Assembly: GCA_017380955.1 (NCBI GenBank) | Contig: JAFOCZ010000064.1 | Span: 1-11,603, forward strand | Origin: Alistipes sp. | Lineage (GTDB): Bacteria > Bacteroidota > Bacteroidia > Bacteroidales > Rikenellaceae | Length of the DNA stretch: 11,603 bases | Direction: 5' to 3' | Shown: positions 6,915-11,603 of the stretch, in pieces | Layout: every line of letters begins with the position of its first letter | Numbering within the stretch: the stretch's first letter is position 1 | The notes under the pieces: model-generated | Told to the model about the DNA's origin: nothing | The model's database searches: none | What the model saw: only the letters and a program-made list of their open reading frames with translations | Position numbers and translations under genes: made by a program

Positions 6915-8213
6915 ATGGGACAGAAAAGAGTAAGTTTTCACACGTTGGGATGCAAACTCAACTTCTCGGAGTCATCGACCCTTGCCCGAGAGTTTGAGCG
7001 TGGTGGCTACCTCAGAGTAGAGCCCTCGGAGGCTACCGACGTGGCAGTCATAAACAGTTGCTCCGTAACGGAACACGCCGACAAGAAATGTCGTAATATC
7101 ATACGCAAGATACACCGCCGCAACCCCAACGCAATCATCGCAGTTACAGGTTGTTACGCACAGTTAAAACCAGAGGACATAGCCAAAATCGAGGGTGTTA
7201 ACATAGTGCTTGGTAACAACGACAAAGGCGACCTCTACCGCCGTGTCGAGGAGTTGCGCGAGACCACCAACACCGAGGTCTACAGTTGCTCTGTGGAGGA
7301 GATGACACGCTTCTTCGCGGCATACTCCTCGGGTGACCGCACACGCTCGTTCCTCAAGGTGCAGGATGGCTGCGACTACAAGTGCGCCTATTGCACCATC
7401 CACTATGCTCGTGGACACAGCCGTAACATCCCCATCGCCGACATCGTTGCCGAGGCTCGTGAGATTGTCGCAGCAGGACAAAAGGAGATTGTCATCACGG
7501 GTATCAACACCGGAGATTTCGGACGCACCACGGGTGAGAAATTCATCGACCTGTTGCGTGCTTTGGACGAGGTGGAGGGCGTTGAGCGCTACCGCATCTC
7601 GAGCATCGAGCCTAACCTCATAACCGACGAGATTATAGAACTTTGCGCCAAGTCATCTAAATTTGTTCCTCACTTCCACATTCCACTCCAGAGTGGTTCT
7701 ACACACATCCTCGGTCTTATGCGTCGCCGCTACACCGCCGACCGCTACCGTGAGCGTATTGCCAAGATTCGTGAGATGATGCCCGATGCCTTCCTCGGCG
7801 TCGATGTCATCGTGGGCTTCCCCGGCGAGGGCGAGGAGGAGTTTATGGAGACCTACCGCCTATTGGAGGAGGTTGGAGCATCGTTCCTCCACATCTTCCC
7901 ATTCTCGGAGCGCCCAGGAACACCAGCCGTAGATATGCCTAACAAGGTACAACCACGCATCTCCACAGAGCGTGTACAGCGCCTCGAGGCCCTCAGCGAC
8001 CGTCTCCACAAAGCCTTCGCAGAGAGATACTTAGGCTCGGAGCGTGAGGTGTTGTTCGAGAGCACCGACCGCAACGGTCTTATGTATGGCTACACCGACA
8101 ACTACCTTCGTGTTTCAGCGCCCTACGACACTGCGCTTATCAACAACATCTGCCGTGTGCGTTTGGTGGCCTTCGACGAGGAGGGTAACATTCGCTCGGA
8201 AATAGTTGGATAA
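6915..8213 (+). CDS. mtaB: tRNA t6A37 methylthiotransferase MtaB
   Basis: This radical SAM enzyme adds a methylthio group to N6-threonylcarbamoyladenosine at position 37 of tRNAs, making ms2t6A, which supports decoding of A-starting codons. The 432 residues show the three domains in order. The N-terminal UPF0004 domain holds the auxiliary cluster ligands Cys13 (LGCKLN), Cys49 (INSCSVTEHADKKC) and Cys80 (VTGCYAQ). The radical SAM domain has the C-x3-C-x2-C motif at Cys153, Cys157 and Cys160 (DGCDYKCAYC). A C-terminal TRAM-like domain spans about 370-432. 'LGCKLN' points to MtaB; MiaB usually has 'YGCQMN' and RimO 'LGCPKN'. The start at 6915 gives the expected N-terminus. It is probably transcribed alone from the divergent promoter, because the next gene has its own promoter in the 64-nt spacer. 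Confidence 0.95.
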   Translation: MGQKRVSFHTLGCKLNFSESSTLAREFERGGYLRVEPSEATDVAVINSCSVTEHADKKCRNIIRKIHRRNPNAIIAVTGCYAQLKPEDIAKIEGVNIVLGNNDKGDLYRRVEELRETTNTEVYSCSVEEMTRFFAAYSSGDRTRSFLKVQDGCDYKCAYCTIHYARGHSRNIPIADIVAEAREIVAAGQKEIVITGINTGDFGRTTGEKFIDLLRALDEVEGVERYRISSIEPNLITDEIIELCAKSSKFVPHFHIPLQSGSTHILGLMRRRYTADRYRERIAKIREMMPDAFLGVDVIVGFPGEGEEEFMETYRLLEEVGASFLHIFPFSERPGTPAVDMPNKVQPRISTERVQRLEALSDRLHKAFAERYLGSEREVLFESTDRNGLMYGYTDNYLRVSAPYDTALINNICRVRLVAFDEEGNIRSEIVG

Positions 8214-8236
8214 TTCACACAAAAGTATTACTTTTG
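8204..8236 (+). promoter_or_regulatory. Putative promoter of the HAMP-protein/trkH unit
   Basis: TACTTTTG (8229-8236) fits TAnnTTTG perfectly. GTTG (8204-8207), inside the end of mtaB, is a possible -33 element at 21 nt. A second, poorer candidate is AACCTTTG (8258-8265), with TTTG at 8233-8236 as its -33. Either would give a short leader before the ATG at 8278. Confidence 0.5.
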
Positions 8237-8259
8237 TCCTGTTTTGCGCAGGTGCGCAA
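8219..8259 (+). other. Two short palindromes in the mtaB-receptor spacer
   Basis: ACAAAAG (8219-8225) pairs with CTTTTGT (8231-8237) around a 5-nt loop, and TTGCGC (8244-8249) pairs with GCGCAA (8254-8259) around AGGT. The first overlaps the -7 box and begins 6 nt after the mtaB stop. The second would lie at or near the 5' end of the downstream message. They could be a weak terminator, an operator or a leader hairpin; neither has a convincing U-tract. Confidence 0.35.
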
Positions 8260-8277
8260 CCTTTGTAGGCTACGGAT

Positions 8278-9105
8278 ATGTTTAAGAAACTAAAAAACAT
8301 CTTTACCATCGGCTCCATAAAGCGCCGTATGCAGTTGGCGTTTATGAGTGTCATATTGTTGCTCTTCTTCTCGGGTGCTATATCGCTCCTGGAGTTAGAG
8401 CGCGTTAGTCACGACACCGAGGTTATCCTCAGGGCGAGTAAGGAGAGTACCGACCTTGCGGGCGAGATGATCTCGGCTCTCAACGAGCAGAACGACGCTA
8501 TGATCTCGATGGCCGTCATCGGCGGCTCACTAAGGGATATCACACCCCACCTCAGCCGCTGCGAGGAGTCCATAGAGCGCCTCACCACCGCCTCGGAGGA
8601 GGCACACCAGCGTATGGCAGACACCGACCACGCAGCAGTGACCGACTCGCTACGCACCTACACCGAGCGTATCAACGCCCTTGCGCAGTCCTACATCAAT
8701 GGCGAAATACACAGCGCCATAGCCAGCGACACCCTCTCGCGCGAGACCACACACTCGTGGTATGTGGAGCGCTACAAGCCGCAGTACACCACCGTATCTA
8801 CGCAGATTACAAAGTATATGACAGGCTCGGAGACCACCCTCGGCCCTGATGTCAACCGTCTGAGCAACACAGCACGTCGTGCCGTAACGCCGGTCTTCAT
8901 CTCGCTGGTGGTGATGATTGTCGTGGTGCTGATATTCTACTATCTGCTCCACGTATACTTCACCAAGCCTATACTTCGCATCAACGAGGAGTTGGGCGAG
9001 TATCTGCGCTTCAGAACACCCTTCGACTCATCTATCGCGTGCCGTGACGAGATTGCCTCGCTGCGCGACCGCATAGTAGCCCTCATACAGAAACAACGCA
9101 AATAA
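8278..9105 (+). CDS. Two-TM receptor-like protein with C-terminal HAMP-like segment and no output domain
   Basis: The 275-residue product has the front half of a chemoreceptor or sensor kinase. It has a short basic cytoplasmic start, TM1 (about 17-38), a mostly helical, polar periplasmic domain of about 165 residues (41-203, resembling four-helix-bundle sensor domains), and TM2 (204-227). A HAMP-like segment follows: FTKPILRINEELGEY (228-242) then CRDEIASLRDRIVALIQKQ (255-273), with the typical Pro near TM2 and the Asp-Glu-Ile of the second helix. The chain ends there with a proper TAA; no kinase, cyclase or methyl-accepting domain follows, and the next ORF starts 10 nt later with trkH. The gene is not obviously truncated, since no remnant of an output domain is seen downstream. 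It is probably cotranscribed with trkH. The role is unknown; a regulatory or scaffold partner of the potassium transporter is inference only. Confidence 0.75.
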   Translation: MFKKLKNIFTIGSIKRRMQLAFMSVILLLFFSGAISLLELERVSHDTEVILRASKESTDLAGEMISALNEQNDAMISMAVIGGSLRDITPHLSRCEESIERLTTASEEAHQRMADTDHAAVTDSLRTYTERINALAQSYINGEIHSAIASDTLSRETTHSWYVERYKPQYTTVSTQITKYMTGSETTLGPDVNRLSNTARRAVTPVFISLVVMIVVVLIFYYLLHVYFTKPILRINEELGEYLRFRTPFDSSIACRDEIASLRDRIVALIQKQRK

Positions 9106-9115
9106 CCACACCGCA

Positions 9116-10561
9116 ATGAGGGTAAACGTCGTCATACGCTACATAGGTCTTGTGCTGCAGTTCGTGGCAGCATTTATGCTACTCTCGGCAGTAGTATCGA
9201 TGCTCAACGGCTACGACTCGGCATACTACCCATTGCTGCTGTCGTCGTTTATGACCGCCCTCCTGGGCACATTCCCACTCTTCTTCGTGGAGCGTGTCGA
9301 CGAGATCAAGACCAAGGAGGGTTATGCCATCGTCGTAGGCTCGTGGATACTATCCTGCGTGGTGGGTATGTTCCCCTACCTCATATGGGGTGGTGAGTTC
9401 ACCCTTGCCAATGCGTGGTTTGAGAGCGTCTCGGGCTTCACAACCACCGGAGCATCCATCCTCAATGACATCGAGTTCCTACCCCGAGGTCTCCTCTTCT
9501 GGCGCTCGGCAACGGCGTGGATTGGAGGTATGGGCGTTGTGATGTTCGCCCTTGTCGTGCTCCCCTCTATGGGCAAGAGCCGCCATATGCTCTCAAATGT
9601 GGAGTTGAGCACCATCGCCAAGGATAACTTCCACTACCGCTCAAGGGTGATACTCAGACTATTGGTTACCATCTACGCAGGTCTCACCATCTTCACCACC
9701 CTCGGCCTCAAGTACGCAGGTATGACGTGGTTTGATGCCGCTACACACGCTATGTCGTCGTGCGCAACGTGTGGTTTCAGCACCAAGAATCTCTCGGTAG
9801 CCTTCTGGGATAGCCCCATCATCGAGGGTATTATGATGTTGGCTATGACACTCTCGGCGATACACTATGGCATCCTTTATGCCACCTTCACAGGTCGCAA
9901 AAACAATATTTTCCACTCCGAGGTCGTTCGTATGTTCATAACGATGATGCTCTTGGTGGCTGTGATTATCGCCATAAGCCTCTTCGTTGCTAACATATAC
10001 CCATCGTTCCTTACGTCGTTGCGCCACGCTGCGTTCCAGGTTGTGAGCATCACCACAACATCGGGCTTCGCCACTGCCGACACCAACACCTGGACATCGT
10101 TAGCGATATTGCTCTTGATGTTCTGCACGGTGATATGTGGCTGCGCGGGCTCTACGTCGGGAGGTATGAAGGTTGACCGATTGCTCATAGCCTCGAAGGT
10201 CATCCGCAACCGTATGCAGATACAACTGCACCCCAATGCCGTGATACGCACCAAGATGGACGGCATCGTGCAGGATGAGAAGATTCAGAGCCTTGTTATG
10301 ACATTCATAGTGTCGTACATTATGCTCACCATCATAGGCTCCGTGGTCTACGCTATGTTTGGCTACGACCTACTAACAAGTTTCTCGGCATCCATAGCCT
10401 GCATCAGTAATGTAGGTCCAGGCTTTGGCGAGATAGGCTCGCTGGATAACTACTCGGAGTTACCTGCGATGCTCAAACTATGCTCTACGCTGCTGATGCT
10501 CATCGGCCGTTTGGAGATTTTTGGATTTATACAGTTGCTGTTCATACGCCACTGGAGATAG
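9116..10561 (+). CDS. trkH: TrkH-family potassium uptake protein
   Basis: This inner-membrane channel subunit of the Trk potassium uptake system is 481 residues, the usual size. The four pore-loop repeats that form the selectivity filter are visible: SVSGFTTTGAS (104-114), SCATCGFSTKN (215-225), TTTSGFATADTNTW (313-326) and SNVGPGFGEIG (431-441). CGCAGSTSGGMK (341-352) is also typical of TrkH/KtrB proteins. The start MRVNVVIRYIGLVLQF gives a normal first membrane helix. Trk channels usually need a cytoplasmic NAD/ATP-binding regulator, TrkA; none is next to this gene, so it is elsewhere or its place is taken otherwise. The gene begins 10 nt after the HAMP-like protein gene and ends 18 nt before the coiled-coil protein gene, so the three probably form one operon. 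Confidence 0.95.
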   Translation: MRVNVVIRYIGLVLQFVAAFMLLSAVVSMLNGYDSAYYPLLLSSFMTALLGTFPLFFVERVDEIKTKEGYAIVVGSWILSCVVGMFPYLIWGGEFTLANAWFESVSGFTTTGASILNDIEFLPRGLLFWRSATAWIGGMGVVMFALVVLPSMGKSRHMLSNVELSTIAKDNFHYRSRVILRLLVTIYAGLTIFTTLGLKYAGMTWFDAATHAMSSCATCGFSTKNLSVAFWDSPIIEGIMMLAMTLSAIHYGILYATFTGRKNNIFHSEVVRMFITMMLLVAVIIAISLFVANIYPSFLTSLRHAAFQVVSITTTSGFATADTNTWTSLAILLLMFCTVICGCAGSTSGGMKVDRLLIASKVIRNRMQIQLHPNAVIRTKMDGIVQDEKIQSLVMTFIVSYIMLTIIGSVVYAMFGYDLLTSFSASIACISNVGPGFGEIGSLDNYSELPAMLKLCSTLLMLIGRLEIFGFIQLLFIRHWR

Positions 10562-10579
10562 TTTTGAAACACTGAAGAG

Positions 10580-11603
10580 ATGAAAAAGATATATACCACA
10601 CTAACACTGATTTTCGCGATATCGGCCTTTGCCATTGCCGATAGCCAGGAGCCCGACTTCCCAGGCTTGCAGGGCAACGAGCGCTATATGACACTCAAAG
10701 AGACCAACACCCTTCTTCAGCAGAGGGAGGACTCCATACAGAATGTCATAGCCAAGACCCGTGAGGAGTTTGCCCAGCGCAACAACACCGACTCACTCAC
10801 CAACGAGCAGATAGACATCTTCACATCGCAGATTCTCAACCTCGAGGAGCAGATTTTCGAACTACGCCAGCAGCGTGGCGATGTCATCACAGAGTTGAAC
10901 AACATCGAGCAGGAGTATATCCTTGCACATATGTTCGCCCCTGCACCCGAGACCGAGACTACCGAGGAGAGCATTGAGGAGACCATTGTCGCACCTGTGG
11001 AGCAGCGTATGCTTATCCACAACGACATCTTCCGTCGCTCACTCACCGACGAGGACTATGCCGAGTTGGAGAGCGCACAGCGTGAGGATGAGCAGATGGC
11101 AGCCCTCTGCAACGACTTCCAGAGCCTCTACACCAAGTTTGAGAACACCACACGCGACTATATGGAGACCACCTCGGAGAGCGTTGCAGACTCGCTATTT
11201 AGCGTTTACCATAGCCTCAAGCGCGAGATAGCGATCCTCAATGACGCTATCGACAGCCAGTGGGCACACATCATCGACACCAAGTATTACGCCTATGGCT
11301 ATATCCTCGAGAAGGGCTTCCGCTACGACCTGCTCGACAACTCTTCGGAGCAGTTCTCCGAGATGCAGCAGCGTTGTGCCGAGAAGGATGGTCTCTATGT
11401 CTCTGATGCCATTATGCACTACGCCATAGGTCACCCTACACTCCTCGATTTCGAGATTGCCGTTGCCGAGGATTTGGGGCTTCAGCAGCACTTAATGCGG
11501 TTCGATCTCTCAAAGAGGAAAGCAAGACCTGGGGCGGCGCCGAAATACTCGGTGTCCACGCTGAAGGTCCATTCATCAATCCTTCGAAAAAGGGCGCGCA
11601 GGC
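10580..11603 (+). CDS. Exported coiled-coil protein of unknown function; native end missing (frame runs into a nagA fragment)
   Basis: The ATG at 10580 lies 18 nt after the trkH stop, preceded by GAAGAG. The product begins with a signal peptide (MKKIYTTLTLIFAISAFAIA, 1-20), then a polar protein rich in Glu and Gln. Residues about 38-118 look like a coiled coil, followed by an acidic Thr/Glu linker (about 124-138) and more helical sequence to about residue 300. It should lie in the periplasm. I recognise no family. Up to about 11480 the codon use matches the neighbours (nearly all Glu are GAG; I see a single GAA). From about 11485 this frame reads basic, unrelated residues (HLMRFDLSKRKARPG...), because the DNA there codes for NagA in another frame. 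The frame is open to the window end, but only 10580 to about 11485 should be trusted. Confidence 0.7.
   Translation, partial: MKKIYTTLTLIFAISAFAIADSQEPDFPGLQGNERYMTLKETNTLLQQREDSIQNVIAKTREEFAQRNNTDSLTNEQIDIFTSQILNLEEQIFELRQQRGDVITELNNIEQEYILAHMFAPAPETETTEESIEETIVAPVEQRMLIHNDIFRRSLTDEDYAELESAQREDEQMAALCNDFQSLYTKFENTTRDYMETTSESVADSLFSVYHSLKREIAILNDAIDSQWAHIIDTKYYAYGYILEKGFRYDLLDNSSEQFSEMQQRCAEKDGLYVSDAIMHYAIGHPTLLDFEIAVAEDLGLQQHLMRFDLSKRKARPGAAPKYSVSTLKVHSSILRKRARR
11480..11490. other. Probable chimeric junction
   Basis: Within or near this stretch (containing CAGCAGCA) the meaningful reading frame jumps from that of the coiled-coil protein (codons starting at 11480, 11483...) to that of NagA (codons starting at 11488, 11491...). 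Codon choice changes at the same place: GAA appears 3 times in 4 Glu codons after it, compared with a strong GAG preference before it. The exact breakpoint cannot be fixed by eye to better than about 10 bases. Confidence 0.55.
11482..11603 (+). CDS. nagA: Internal fragment of N-acetylglucosamine-6-phosphate deacetylase (NagA), no start or stop
   Basis: In the frame with codons at 11488, 11491 and so on, about 40 residues read ALNAVRSLKEES, then GAEILGVHAEGPFINPSKKG (residues from about 11539 onward). This is the conserved NagA region 'G-x-H-x-EGPF-x-P-x-KKGA', whose Glu is the metal ligand of this amidohydrolase. NagA removes the acetyl group from GlcNAc-6-phosphate in the cytoplasm during amino-sugar use. 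The roughly 100 residues that should precede this motif are absent: the upstream DNA encodes the coiled-coil protein in another frame. The fragment runs off the right edge. It is best read as foreign or misjoined sequence at a contig end; a true local deletion or rearrangement is the alternative. Confidence 0.6.

Noticed and set aside
11480..11603. A genuine fusion of the coiled-coil protein with NagA
   Set aside because: The NagA motif is in a different frame from the coiled-coil protein, so no continuous product could contain both.
1..11603. CRISPR arrays, tRNA/rRNA genes, insertion sequences, phage or defence systems
   Set aside because: I looked for spaced repeats, transposase motifs, tRNA-like cloverleafs and integrase signatures and saw none; all large ORFs are explained by the listed genes.

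Overview
The window reads as ordinary chromosomal DNA from a member of the Bacteroidales. The evidence is: Bacteroidetes-type promoters (TTTG / TAnnTTTG) ahead of several genes; start codons without clear Shine-Dalgarno sequences; a DUF3575 protein; a PiT transporter with a long PhoU-like tail; and a large Bacteroidetes-style LptF/LptG permease. Codon use strongly favours GAG over GAA and CGC/CGT for Arg. An Alistipes-like (Rikenellaceae) origin is a guess. The odd length and the broken right end suggest a metagenomic contig.

Left part, minus strand (1-6808): a partial membrane-anchored exported protein runs off the left edge. Its upstream region (267-547) holds a perfect -7 box, an interspersed 'CTCCG' type repeat and a strong hairpin terminator belonging to the next gene. 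That gene encodes a PiT-family phosphate transporter with a PhoU-like C-terminal domain (548-2758) and has its own -7 box. Upstream of it is a tight four-gene run read from 6808 down to 2842: a metal-type ABC-3 permease, a LptF/LptG-family permease, methionyl-tRNA formyltransferase (fmt) and an exported DUF3575 protein. The gaps are 9, 6 and 1 nt, and a consensus promoter lies ahead of the first gene.

Right part, plus strand (6864-11603): the 106-nt divergent intergenic region carries promoters in both directions. mtaB (tRNA t6A37 methylthiotransferase) comes first. After a short palindrome-rich spacer with its own promoter comes a three-gene unit: a two-TM receptor-like protein ending in a HAMP-like segment with no output domain, the potassium channel subunit TrkH, and an exported coiled-coil protein.

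At about 11480-11490 the coding frame and the codon use change abruptly. The last ~120 bases encode, in another frame, an internal piece of N-acetylglucosamine-6-phosphate deacetylase (NagA, HxEGPF motif). This looks like a chimeric join at the contig end, not a fused gene.

I do not see a clearly new biological system. The items most worth a second look are the output-less HAMP receptor beside TrkH with its coiled-coil partner, and the nagA junction, which affects how the right end should be trusted.
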